From Bacillota bacterium (GTDB lineage Bacteria; Bacillota; Clostridia; Peptostreptococcales; Anaerovoracaceae), in the NCBI GenBank assembly GCA_017522185.1, contig JAFWZZ010000015.1, positions 1-64,000 of the forward strand: DNA of 64,000 nt, read 5' to 3'. The translations under genes and the position numbers were made by a program. The notes beneath the pieces are model-generated. The model was not told where the DNA came from and searched no databases. It saw only the letters and a program-made list of their open reading frames with translations. Within the stretch, counting starts at the first letter, position 1. The number at the start of each line of letters is the position of its first letter. Positions 51,534 to 60,271 of the stretch are shown here, piece by piece.

Positions 51534-52904
51534 TTATTTTGCAAGCTGATAAATTGCTTCCAGACAGATTTCTAACCAGATTTTCAGATGTTCTAATTCT
51601 AAACATTCGTTAGCCTGGTGCATAGTATCTTCCTGGTCTGGCAATAAGCAGCCAAATGCAACACAGTTGTCCATAGTTCTGGAGTAAGTAGCACCGCCGG
51701 AAGACTGTGGCTGGCTTTCTGTATCTCCAGTAACTGTTCTGTAAGCTTCCATCAGAGTCTGAACTAATTCAGAATCCTTTGGTACATACAGAGGTCTTTC
51801 GGTAGAAACACGCTCATATGCATAGCCTGTTCCTTCCATCTTTGCTTTTACTGCTTCTTCAATAGAATCAACAGTGAAAGCTACAGGGATTCTGCTGTCA
51901 CAGCACAGAACTAACTTGCCGTCTTCTACAACAATCTTACCTAAGTTTAATGTCAGAGGACCACAGTCGTCGTCAGAGCATGCAACACCCATGTTTTCTC
52001 CGTACAGGCATGTGCCGAAGTGGCCGTTTACAAAATCAACAACTTCCTTCAGTTCGCCTTCCAGAGGTAACTGTCCTAATACTGCCATCATGTGAGTCAG
52101 CGCATTCTTGCCTTCCCACAGGTATGCCGCATGTGCACCTACGCCTGTTGCGCGTAAGATCACCTTGTCGTCAGCCTTTTCGATCGCAAACATAGCAGGA
52201 TCAGCGTAAGCAGCTACAGCAGCTTCTAAGTCTGCCGCGTACTTACCATCTAATACAACGCTCGCCTTGGATGGAACGGAGTTAAATGCGTTACCACCTT
52301 CGATTTCCAGCTTTTCGGAAATTTCACGAGTCAGCGTATACTGTAATAAGCCCATTTCCGCATAAGTTACAGGGAAGTGGGAGTCTGGGGAGAACGCGAT
52401 CGTTGGCAGCTCAGGCTTTACTTCGTTTAAGTAGTAAGCCATGCAGTTCCAATCTGTTTCTTCGTTTGTACCCAGAATGATTCTTACTCTCTTGTTCAGA
52501 GTTACGCCCATATCCTTCAGGATTTTCATAGCGTATAAGCAAGTTACCAGCGGACCCTTATCGTCTAACGTTCCTCTTCCGAAGATCTTTCCGTCAGCGA
52601 TGACACCGCCCCATGGATCGAAGTCCCAGCCTTCTCCTGCAGGTACAACGTCAACGTGACCCAGGATACCCAGCATTTCTTCGCCTTCGCCCATTTCAAT
52701 ATGTCCAACGTAGTTATCAAAGTTTTCTGTTCTGAAGCCCAGTCTTTCACCCAGTGCCAGTGCAGCTTCCAGCGCCTTTGCAGGACCTTCACCAAACGGC
52801 ATGCCCGGCTGTGGTTCGCCTTCCACACTGTTGATCTGGCATAATGCAGAGATATCCTGCGCCAGTGGTTCCATAACGGCTTCAATCTGTTTCTTGAAAT
52901 CCAT
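51534..52904 (-). CDS. pepV: M20 family dipeptidase PepV
   Basis: The 456-residue dinuclear zinc peptidase has His83 and Asp85 in GHVDVVP, Asp115 in GRGTLDDKGP, the TNEETDW acid pair, a SPDSHFPV aspartate and a C-terminal histidine in TMHQANE. It cleaves dipeptides with an N-terminal substituted amino group, feeding amino-acid fermentation. Its start has GGAAGG upstream, and yfcC follows 37 bp later in the same operon. Confidence 0.93.
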   Translation of the reverse strand: MDFKKQIEAVMEPLAQDISALCQINSVEGEPQPGMPFGEGPAKALEAALALGERLGFRTENFDNYVGHIEMGEGEEMLGILGHVDVVPAGEGWDFDPWGGVIADGKIFGRGTLDDKGPLVTCLYAMKILKDMGVTLNKRVRIILGTNEETDWNCMAYYLNEVKPELPTIAFSPDSHFPVTYAEMGLLQYTLTREISEKLEIEGGNAFNSVPSKASVVLDGKYAADLEAAVAAYADPAMFAIEKADDKVILRATGVGAHAAYLWEGKNALTHMMAVLGQLPLEGELKEVVDFVNGHFGTCLYGENMGVACSDDDCGPLTLNLGKIVVEDGKLVLCCDSRIPVAFTVDSIEEAVKAKMEGTGYAYERVSTERPLYVPKDSELVQTLMEAYRTVTGDTESQPQSSGGATYSRTMDNCVAFGCLLPDQEDTMHQANECLELEHLKIWLEICLEAIYQLAK

Positions 52905-52968
52905 AACTAAACCTTCCTTTTATTCGTACAGTCGCGTCATAAACAAAAGTATTTTGACACGCCATTAC

Positions 52969-52997
52969 ATTGTATACATTTTCATCCAAAAAAGCAA
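52969..52997 (-). promoter_or_regulatory. pepV-yfcC promoter
   Basis: Minus-strand TTGCTT (52992-52997), a 17-bp spacer and TACAAT (52969-52974). The perfect palindrome TGTATACA overlaps the -10. Confidence 0.5.
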
Positions 52998-53030
52998 GCA
53001 CAAAATACTGGAAATCCCTGTTTTTTCAAC

Positions 53031-53069
53031 AAAAAAGGGAGAAATCCGGCAAGTTTTGGATTTCTCCCC
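53031..53069 (-). terminator. rlmN terminator
   Basis: GGGAGAAATCC pairs with GGATTTCTCCC, followed by TTTTTT on the minus strand. Confidence 0.9.
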
Positions 53070-53123
53070 TAAAAAGATTTTTGTTTTTGGTTTTTAGAAC
53101 AATTGTCTGAAAATATTATTTAT

Positions 53124-54140
53124 TTAATTCCCCAGTCTCAGCTGGCCACAGGCCGCATCGATATCGGCGCCCAGCTCGCGTCTCACCGTAGCCGGGATGC
53201 CTTTGGATTCCAGGATTTCAGCAAACTCCCCTGCCCGCTTGCGGCTGACCGTATCGAACCCGGACTCGGCGACTTTGTTCAACGGAATCAGGTTCACGTG
53301 ACAGAGCATGCCGCGGAGTAGTCCTGCCAGCCTTGCCGCATCGGCGTCGCTGTCGTTGACACCGTTAACCATAGTATACTCGAAAGTAATGCGGCGGCCG
53401 GTCTTCTCTGTGTATGCCTTACACGCCGGAATCAGCACATCCAGCGGATACTTCTTGTTAACCGGCATCATAGATCCACGGATTTCGTCAGTGGTGCCGT
53501 GCAAGGAAATGGCCAGGTTCACCTGTGGAAACTCCTCGGCGAAGCGTTCGATCATCGGTACCAGACCGCAGGTAGAAACGGTGATGTTTCGCATACCGAT
53601 GTTGAGGCCGTTCTTATCGTTGACGATGCGCAGGAAGGCAGCCACATTGTCGAAGTTATCAAAAGGCTCCCCCGTTCCCATGATTACGATGTGGCCGATT
53701 TTCTCACCGGTGTCGGCTTCTGCCTCCATCAGCTGAGACAGGATTTCCCCTGCTGTCAGGTCACGTTCCAGGCCGTTTCTGGTGGACGCACAGAACCTGC
53801 ATCCCATGCGGCAGCCAGCCTGACTGGATACACAGATGGAGTTTCCATATTTGTACTTCATGAATACGGATTCGATGGTATTGCCATCTTCCAGTTCATA
53901 AAGATACTTACGTGTGCCATCCGTCTTGGACTTCTGGACCTTGAGCATCTTCAGTCTGCCGATATAGGTTTCTTCTGCCAGCTTGTCACGGAGGACCTTC
54001 GGCACGTTGGTCATCTGGTCAAAATCAGTTACACCCTTATAAATCCAGGAAAAGACCTGCTTTGCTCGGAATGCAGGCTGACCCATGGATTTGATTAGAG
54101 TTTCCATTTCTTTTAATTGTAGATTTCTTAAGTTGATCAT
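53124..54140 (-). CDS. rlmN: Dual-specificity 23S rRNA/tRNA methyltransferase RlmN
   Basis: AGGAG 7 nt upstream sets the start at 54140 (MINLRNLQ), giving 338 residues. The radical SAM cluster cysteines are Cys110, Cys114 and Cys117 (CRMGCRFC). Two catalytic cysteines match Cys103 and Cys331, the latter in DAACGQLR near the end. RlmN methylates C2 of A2503 in 23S rRNA and A37 in some tRNAs. It is adjacent to ileS, which may be coincidental. Confidence 0.96.
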   Translation of the reverse strand: MINLRNLQLKEMETLIKSMGQPAFRAKQVFSWIYKGVTDFDQMTNVPKVLRDKLAEETYIGRLKMLKVQKSKTDGTRKYLYELEDGNTIESVFMKYKYGNSICVSSQAGCRMGCRFCASTRNGLERDLTAGEILSQLMEAEADTGEKIGHIVIMGTGEPFDNFDNVAAFLRIVNDKNGLNIGMRNITVSTCGLVPMIERFAEEFPQVNLAISLHGTTDEIRGSMMPVNKKYPLDVLIPACKAYTEKTGRRITFEYTMVNGVNDSDADAARLAGLLRGMLCHVNLIPLNKVAESGFDTVSRKRAGEFAEILESKGIPATVRRELGADIDAACGQLRLGN

Positions 54141-54157
54141 AAGAACTCTCCTGTTTG

Positions 54158-54186
54158 TAAATAAGGGCCGCCTCACGAGGCGGCCC
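54158..54186 (-). terminator. ileS terminator
   Basis: GGGCCGCCTC pairs with GAGGCGGCCC, followed by TTATTT on the minus strand. The U-run is weak. Confidence 0.75.
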
Positions 54187-54199
54187 CAATGTGTTTCTG

Positions 54200-57100
54200 T
54201 TATACTCTTTCTACTGCGATACCGGTCTTGTGGCCATTCAGGTCATAAGTATCCAGTTCAGCCTTAGCTTCGATGGCTACAGCCAGAGTTTCCTTCTGGA
54301 TCCATTCTGCGAATGTGCCGATTGCAGCAGTTACTGCTTCGTCAGCGTCAACGAAAATCTTGATGTTATCCATCATTTCGAAATCGTGCTGTTTACGCAG
54401 CTGCTGTACCTTGGAAACCAGTTCTCTTGCCAGACCTTCTTCTTCCAGTTCTGGAGTCACCTGTGTATCCAGGATAGTGAACACGTTGTTTTCCATAGCA
54501 ACAGCGAAACCTTCCTTGGCGTCGATTCTTACGTCAACAAAGTCCTTTTCGATGTCAACCATTTCACCGTTTAAGTCCAGAGCTACCTTGCCGTCTGCTT
54601 CTAACTTCGCGATGAATTCAGCAGCATTTTCCTTAGCCAGAGCGCCGCCGAAGGCTTTGATGTTCTTGCCCAGAACCGGACCTGCAACCTTGAAGTTTGG
54701 CTTCAGGCTGAAGTTCATGTACTGGTCTAATTCGTCAGCAAAGACTACAGTCTTCACGTTTAATTCTTCCTTGATCAGATCAACCAGGTCTTCGATGGTT
54801 TCTCTGTACTTACCGTCTACCAGGATTTCGGAAAGCGGCTGTCTAACCTTGATTCTTTCCTTTTCACGAGTACCTCTGCCCAGAGTTACCAGCGTTCTTA
54901 CCAGGTCCATTCTTTCTTCAACCTTCTTGTCGATCAGCTCTAAGTTAGCTTCTGGGAAGTATGCAACGTGTACAGTTTCTTCACCAGTCAGTTTAGTATA
55001 GATTTCGTCGGATAAGAATGGTGCGAATGGTGCGATTAACTTAGCAACGCCTACTAATACTTCGTAAGTTGTTGCATATACAGACTTCTTGTCATCAGTC
55101 ATTTCTTCTGCGTAGAATCTTCTTCTAGCTCTTCTGATGTACCAGTTGGACAGGTCTTCTGCAACGAAATCAGTCATGGCTCTTACGGACTTCATGTGGT
55201 CGTAGGAATCCATGTATTCAGTTACGTCCTTTACTAACTGGTTGTACTTGGATAAAATCCATCTGTCCAGTTCAGGTCTCTTGTCGTAGTCAACGAATAA
55301 TTCGTCAGCCTTGATGTCATCCTGGTTGGAGTACAGAACAAAGAAGTTATATACGTTCTTCAGTGTACCGAAGAACTTGCTCACAACGTCAATCAGACCG
55401 TCTTCGTCAAACTTGGTTGGTGTCCATGCTGGGGAAACGGATAACAGATACCATCTTGTAGCGTCAGCACCGTACTTGTCGAACAGTTCAAATGGAGAAA
55501 CTGTGTTTCCTCTGGACTTGGACATCTTCTTACCTTCTTTGTCTAAGATCAGGTCGTTAACCAGTACGTTCTTGTAAGGAGCCTGTCCCTTGATGAATGT
55601 GGAAATCGCCATCAGGGAGTAGAACCAGCCTCTTGTCTGGTCGATACCTTCGCAGATGAAGTCAGCTGGGAACAGCTTTTCTTCGAAGATGTCTTTGTTT
55701 TCGAACGGATAATGCCACTGTGCGAAAGGCATTGCACCGGAGTCAAACCAGCAGTCCATTACTTCTGTAATTCTCTGCATTGGCTTGCCGCAGTGTGGGC
55801 ATGTGATGTGTACATCGTCAACATATGGTCTGTGCAGTTCGATAGAAGTATCGATATCTTCGATTGCCTTTTCTACTAATTCTTCTCTGCTGCCGATGCA
55901 GTCTAAGTGGCCGCATTCACATCTCCAGATAGGAATTGGTGTACCCCAGTATCTGGATCTGGAAATTGCCCAGTCTTTTACTTCTGCTAACCAGTTGCCG
56001 AAACGCTTTTCACCAACGTATTCAGGGAACCAGTTAACTGTATTGTTATTTGCAACCAGCTGATCCTTCAGCTTGCTCATTTCGATATACCAGGATGGCT
56101 TTGCATAGTAAACCAGTGGAGTACCGCATCTCCAGCAGTGTGGATAGTTGTGTTCCATCTTTTCCTTTGCAAAGATCTTGTTGTCTGCTGCCAGGTACTT
56201 GATGATATCTACATCCAGACCGTCTTCCATAACGAAACGGCCTTCCCAAGGTGTAGCTGTGTAGCAGCCCTGTTCATCTACTGGCTGCAGTACAGGCAGG
56301 TCATATTTTCTACCGCACTGATAGTCGTCTTCACCGAATGCAGGTGCAGTATGAACGATACCAGTACCGTCTTCTACGGATACATAGTCCATGCATGTTA
56401 CAAAAAATGCCTTCTTGTCAGGCTTTACGAATGGCATCAGCTGTTCGTATTCCATGTATTCTAATGCAGTACCCTTCATTTCTTCTACGATTTCGTACTT
56501 GCCTTCGCCCAGAACCTTGTCAGCCAGAGCCTTTGCTACGTAGAACAGGTTGCCTTCTTCGTCGCCTTCTAACATCTTTGCTTTGATGTAGTCGATGTCA
56601 GGACCAGCAGTCAGTGCAACGTTGGAAGCCAGTGTCCAAGGTGTAGTTGTCCATGCTAAGAAGTATTCGTTTTCAGCATCTACTCTCTTGAACTTACAGA
56701 TTAAAGTGTTAACCTTCACTTCCTTGTAGCCCTGTGCTACTTCGTGGGAAGCCAGACCAGTTCCGCATCTTGGGCAGTAAGGCAGAATCTTGTGACCTTC
56801 GTAGATTAAGCCAGCCTTGAAGAATTCCTTCAGGATCCACCAGCAGGATTCTACGTAGTTGTTATCTAATGTGATATATGGGTCGTCCAGGTCTACCAGG
56901 TAACCCATTCTTTCTGTCATTTCTCTCCACATATCAGTGTATGTGAAAACGGATTCTCTACACTTCTGGTTAAATTCCTTGATACCATACTTTTCGATAT
57001 CCTGCTTGCCGCTCATGTTCAGCTGCTTTTCAACTTCGATTTCAACCGGCAGACCGTGTGTATCCCAGCCTGCTTTTCTGTTAACCTGGAAGCCCTTCAT

Positions 57101-57316
57101 TGTCTTGTAACGACAAACGGAGTCTTTCAGTGTTCTTGCCATAACGTGGTGAATGCCCGGCTTACCGTTAGCTGTTGGAGGGCCTTCAAAGAATACGTAT
57201 TTTGGTGCGCCTTCTCTTTCTGTTACGCACTTGTGCAGAAGGTCTTCTTCCTTCCACTTTGCCACCTGCTCGTTCTGGACTTCAGCAATTGGCTTTTCGT
57301 TTAATTTCTCAAACAT
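54200..57316 (-). CDS. ileS: Isoleucyl-tRNA synthetase, type 2, with swapped GXHH signature
   Basis: The 1038-residue class Ia synthetase carries KMSKS in EGKKMSKSRGN near residue 600, an editing CP1 domain and CxxC zinc sites. The usual HXGH motif reads Gly54-Ile55-His56-His57 (KPGIHHVM), so positions 1 and 3 are swapped. The N-terminal FFEGPPTANGKPG and long C-terminus fit the eukaryote-like IleRS2 form. I recall a published link between the swapped GXHH form of IleRS2 and extreme mupirocin resistance; that should be checked. A T-box controls the gene. Confidence 0.97.
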   Translation of the reverse strand: MFEKLNEKPIAEVQNEQVAKWKEEDLLHKCVTEREGAPKYVFFEGPPTANGKPGIHHVMARTLKDSVCRYKTMKGFQVNRKAGWDTHGLPVEIEVEKQLNMSGKQDIEKYGIKEFNQKCRESVFTYTDMWREMTERMGYLVDLDDPYITLDNNYVESCWWILKEFFKAGLIYEGHKILPYCPRCGTGLASHEVAQGYKEVKVNTLICKFKRVDAENEYFLAWTTTPWTLASNVALTAGPDIDYIKAKMLEGDEEGNLFYVAKALADKVLGEGKYEIVEEMKGTALEYMEYEQLMPFVKPDKKAFFVTCMDYVSVEDGTGIVHTAPAFGEDDYQCGRKYDLPVLQPVDEQGCYTATPWEGRFVMEDGLDVDIIKYLAADNKIFAKEKMEHNYPHCWRCGTPLVYYAKPSWYIEMSKLKDQLVANNNTVNWFPEYVGEKRFGNWLAEVKDWAISRSRYWGTPIPIWRCECGHLDCIGSREELVEKAIEDIDTSIELHRPYVDDVHITCPHCGKPMQRITEVMDCWFDSGAMPFAQWHYPFENKDIFEEKLFPADFICEGIDQTRGWFYSLMAISTFIKGQAPYKNVLVNDLILDKEGKKMSKSRGNTVSPFELFDKYGADATRWYLLSVSPAWTPTKFDEDGLIDVVSKFFGTLKNVYNFFVLYSNQDDIKADELFVDYDKRPELDRWILSKYNQLVKDVTEYMDSYDHMKSVRAMTDFVAEDLSNWYIRRARRRFYAEEMTDDKKSVYATTYEVLVGVAKLIAPFAPFLSDEIYTKLTGEETVHVAYFPEANLELIDKKVEERMDLVRTLVTLGRGTREKERIKVRQPLSEILVDGKYRETIEDLVDLIKEELNVKTVVFADELDQYMNFSLKPNFKVAGPVLGKNIKAFGGALAKENAAEFIAKLEADGKVALDLNGEMVDIEKDFVDVRIDAKEGFAVAMENNVFTILDTQVTPELEEEGLARELVSKVQQLRKQHDFEMMDNIKIFVDADEAVTAAIGTFAEWIQKETLAVAIEAKAELDTYDLNGHKTGIAVERV

Positions 57317-57353
57317 GTGATTTTCTTCCTTTCGTTTTGACTCGTATTGGGGC

Positions 57354-57600
57354 CAAAAAACAATTAAGTCCCCAATCGAATATAATTTCGATTAGGGACG
57401 ATTTAATCTAAACCGCGGTACCACCCTAGTTGCTTACTGCTATCACAGTGCCTCTCATTAAAGTGTCAGACTCCGGAGTGATATTCACCGTTGCTTCACC
57501 GTCTGCCTCTCAGCAATTGGCAGGCTCTCTGTAAGGATTTTACGCAGGGTTACTGGTTCCTTCACCGTCTGGATATTGAATTTTCAATACTCACGTACTC
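57354..57600 (-). promoter_or_regulatory. T-box leader of ileS, specifier AUC
   Basis: The minus-strand leader has the T-box motif AGGGTGGTACCGCGG (AGGGTGG at 57421-57427) and a terminator (57368-57380 with 57387-57399) followed by TTAATTGTTTTTT. Just before the ACTC that closes the Stem I base the sequence reads ATC-A (specifier 57480-57482), an Ile codon. The GGTGAA repeats at Stem I are also visible. Confidence 0.92.
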
Positions 57601-57604
57601 GATT

Positions 57605-57633
57605 ATCTTATCATTATTTTGTCACAAAATCAA
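57605..57633 (-). promoter_or_regulatory. ileS promoter
   Basis: Minus-strand TTGATT (57628-57633), a 17-bp spacer and TAAGAT (57605-57610) preceded by TGA, an extended -10. Confidence 0.55.
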
Positions 57634-57675
57634 CAAAAATTTTCTTATTTTTTATTTCTCATAACCGGATTCTAT

Positions 57676-57683
57676 GGTACAAT
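57676..57683 (+). promoter_or_regulatory. Extended -10 for the small membrane protein gene
   Basis: TGGTACAAT at 57675-57683 with only a weak -35 17 bp upstream. It gives a short leader to the AGGAGG ribosome binding site. Confidence 0.45.
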
Positions 57684-57704
57684 GTTTTCGTTAGGAGGGA
57701 TATC

Positions 57705-57905
57705 ATGCCACTATTATTATTAGGAATCATTTTCGTCATCGGATTAATCATATATTACATTTTCAGCGATCGGGAAATCGAGTTCGACGACGATGTCGAA
57801 GGCGTTACAGAAGACGATACCAATCCGTTTGAAAAGGAAGAAAACGTCATCTTCCTGCCCAATGATATCGAATCCGTGAAGGAAATGTATAAGAAGAAGA
57901 AATAG
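57705..57905 (+). CDS. Small single-pass membrane protein, function unknown
   Basis: The 66-residue protein has a hydrophobic N-terminus (residues 2-20), then an acidic segment rich in Asp and Glu, and a basic KKKK end. AGGAGG lies upstream of the ATG at 57705, which supports a real gene; longer readings upstream are rejected. No family is recognised. A terminator follows directly. Confidence 0.7.
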   Translation: MPLLLLGIIFVIGLIIYYIFSDREIEFDDDVEGVTEDDTNPFEKEENVIFLPNDIESVKEMYKKKK

Positions 57906-57910
57906 AAAAC

Positions 57911-57947
57911 GGCCTGTATGCGAATTGCATACAGGCCTGTTTTTTTG
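57911..57947. terminator. Terminator between the small protein gene and the APC permease gene
   Basis: GGCCTGTATGC (57911-57921) pairs with GCATACAGGCC (57927-57937), followed by TGTTTTTTT on the plus strand. The minus strand has GTTTTC. Confidence 0.9.
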
Positions 57948-57950
57948 TCT

Positions 57951-59330
57951 TTATTTATTTTTGAAATCCTGCTTCTTAGACCAGAAGTAGAAAGCGATAC
58001 CCATGACGCACCAGATGATCAGGCACACTCTGGATTCGAATGCCAGATAAGAAGGCATGCCAGGAACGATCAGCAGACCTACGAAGATTACCGCAAAGAT
58101 AGCGCCTACGACGGACAGCGCCTTCAGCAGTGGCTTCTTGTCCTGCGGATTCTGTTTCAGTGTCTTAAATGTTGCCATACAGGTGTAGCCGTAGCCAATG
58201 GCCGCACCGATAGACGACATATCTACAATCCATACCAGCACTTCTCTGCCGAACCAAGGCGCAGTCAGAGAAATCAGCATTACGAACAGGATTGCGTTCT
58301 TTGGAGTCTTTGTCTTTGTGTCGATGGCGCAGAACCACTTTGGCAGTGCATGTTCTCTCGCCATGGAAAACAGCAGTCTGCTGGTTGCCATATAGAAACC
58401 GATAATACCGGACAGCACCGCACAAACCAGTGCCACGCCCAGGAAAATCAGGCCTACTTTGCCCATGATGAATTCCACCGCTTCGCCTGTCGGCCAGTCA
58501 TAACCTTCTGCCAGCAGCTGTTCCCACGGCATGAAGGATGCCGTGATGGTATTCAGGATGACGTACACTGCACCACCGAACAGGATGGCAAAAACCATGA
58601 TGCCGTTTACCTTCTTTGGTGAAAAGTTGAATTCCTCTGCTGCCTGAGGGATAGAGTCGAATCCGACGAAAGCCCATGGTGCAACGGCAACGACCGCTAC
58701 GATTGCCGCAAAGGAGCTCTTGCCTGTCGGATATGCCGGCTGCAGGTTGGAGAAGTTTACGTCCGGATTGATAATCGCGAAAACCGCCAGAACCAGAACA
58801 GATGCTACCAGCGCAAAGGCCATAGCAGTCTGGATCCATCCTGCAACGCTGATGCCTTTGATGGATAAAACACCGAAAATAACCAGTGCCGCAGATGCCA
58901 GCAGGATTTCGCCTACATAGATGTCCCAGCCTGCCACGGTATATAAGTGTCCAAATTCCAGTACGCCGCCCAGCAGCTTTCGGCTTACCAGGCCCAGCGC
59001 AGTCGCATTCAGCGGAACGATTGCAAGGTAGGACAGGCTCAGGAACCAGCCGCACAGATAGGCGTGCTTCGTCCCAAAGGCGTTCTTTGCGAATGTATAC
59101 TCGCCGCCAGCCACCGGGTACTTCTGTACCATGTAACCGTAGTTCAGCGCAATACAGATCATCACGCAGGCAGCGATTGCCATACCGATCAAAGTCCCTA
59201 GCGGGCCTGCCTTCGGCAGGAACGTGGTGCCGGGCATTACGAATGCACCCCAGCCGATGATGCTTCCCAAAGCTAAAGACCAAACGTTAATCGGCTTTAA
59301 TTTTCTTTCTAACTTTACTTCTGTATTCAA
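57951..59330 (-). CDS. APC family amino acid permease
   Basis: Translation from TTG at 59330 is preferred because GGAGG is 7 nt upstream; an earlier TTG at 59354 has no such site. The product has 459 residues and about 12 membrane helices with the family GSIIGWGAFVMPGT helix-1 turn and the TM6 GFDSIPQAAEEF. It imports or exchanges an amino acid or polyamine; the substrate is not defined. The promoter region 59368-59390 has a small palindrome. Confidence 0.88.
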   Translation of the reverse strand: MNTEVKLERKLKPINVWSLALGSIIGWGAFVMPGTTFLPKAGPLGTLIGMAIAACVMICIALNYGYMVQKYPVAGGEYTFAKNAFGTKHAYLCGWFLSLSYLAIVPLNATALGLVSRKLLGGVLEFGHLYTVAGWDIYVGEILLASAALVIFGVLSIKGISVAGWIQTAMAFALVASVLVLAVFAIINPDVNFSNLQPAYPTGKSSFAAIVAVVAVAPWAFVGFDSIPQAAEEFNFSPKKVNGIMVFAILFGGAVYVILNTITASFMPWEQLLAEGYDWPTGEAVEFIMGKVGLIFLGVALVCAVLSGIIGFYMATSRLLFSMAREHALPKWFCAIDTKTKTPKNAILFVMLISLTAPWFGREVLVWIVDMSSIGAAIGYGYTCMATFKTLKQNPQDKKPLLKALSVVGAIFAVIFVGLLIVPGMPSYLAFESRVCLIIWCVMGIAFYFWSKKQDFKNK

Positions 59331-59367
59331 AAGATTACCTCCTGTTAAATTCAATATCTAACAATAT

Positions 59368-59390
59368 ATTATACACCAAAGACGGTCTTT
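59368..59390 (-). promoter_or_regulatory. APC permease promoter with small palindrome
   Basis: TATAAT (59368-59373) on the minus strand. The perfect palindrome AAAGAC-G-GTCTTT (59378-59390) lies within the -35/-10 spacer. The -35 TATGCA is weak, which suggests an activator or repressor. Confidence 0.45.
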
Positions 59391-59419
59391 TGCATAGGGT
59401 AAAAGTGAGGAGGGTTATT

Positions 59420-60265
59420 ATGAACCGTGTCGCATACTACAAAAAGGCATTCAGCCGGGCCCTGCATATTTCTGCAGAGGACCATCCGAAAATCGTCCTG
59501 ATGAGCGACTGTCACCGGGGCACCGGAAACTGGGCAGACAGTTTTTTGTCCAACCGGCCGGTCTATACGGCCGCCCTCAAATACTACATCCAAAAAAGCT
59601 TTACATACATTGAGTTGGGAGACGGCGATGAGCTTTGGGGAAACCGCCGGTTCGCAGATATCTACCGGACCCACCGGGAGGTGTTCCAGCTGTTTCAGCT
59701 GCTTGCGGAGGAAGACCGGATTTTCCTGCTCTATGGCAATCACGACCGGGAAAAAGAACTGGGTGTTTACAGGACAAAAACTGTACCTTTCCCCATTCCC
59801 TTCCATCAGTCTCTTATTGTTGACTTCCCTGACGGACCGGATCTCTATCTGTTTCACGGCTGCCAGGGTGACTTTCTCAACGACCGGCACTGGAAGTTGA
59901 CCAGAAGCCTGGTCCGCTATATCTGGAAACCGTTGGAACTGCGCGGTTTCAAAGATCCGACCAGTGCGGCCAAAAACTACACCAAGGTCCGGGAAACTGA
60001 GGAGAATTTCATGACATTCAGCCGGGAAAACCAGTGCATCCTGGGTGCAGGTCACACCCACAAGCCCTCACTGATGCAGACAGACGGCGGCATGTACATC
60101 AACAGTGGCAGCTGCGTCCATCCCGGCGCCATTACCGCCATTGAGATTAACGCGCAAAGAAAAAAAGCCACACTGGTCAAGTGGTCCATCTGTTCCCACA
60201 AAGACATGTCCCTCTATGTCTGCAGGGAACGGCTGAAGGAACTTCCAATGCAGCTTTCCCGTTAA
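59420..60265 (+). CDS. Calcineurin-like metallophosphoesterase
   Basis: GGAGG 6 nt upstream sets the start at 59420 (MNRVAYYKK), giving 281 residues. The metal motifs are LMSDCHRG (Asp30, His32), ELGDGDEL, GNHDRE and GAGHTHKP. It resembles UDP-2,3-diacylglucosamine hydrolase-like enzymes but in a Bacillota host the real substrate is unknown. It is convergent with the M14 carboxypeptidase, with only 6 bp between the stop codons. Confidence 0.85.
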   Translation: MNRVAYYKKAFSRALHISAEDHPKIVLMSDCHRGTGNWADSFLSNRPVYTAALKYYIQKSFTYIELGDGDELWGNRRFADIYRTHREVFQLFQLLAEEDRIFLLYGNHDREKELGVYRTKTVPFPIPFHQSLIVDFPDGPDLYLFHGCQGDFLNDRHWKLTRSLVRYIWKPLELRGFKDPTSAAKNYTKVRETEENFMTFSRENQCILGAGHTHKPSLMQTDGGMYINSGSCVHPGAITAIEINAQRKKATLVKWSICSHKDMSLYVCRERLKELPMQLSR

Positions 60266-60271
60266 TTTGCT

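Noticed and set aside
57477-57485. TAT (Tyr) as the specifier codon of the ileS T-box
   Set aside because: The adjacent frame gives ATC followed by A and the closing ACTC, which fits the Ile gene; TAT would not.
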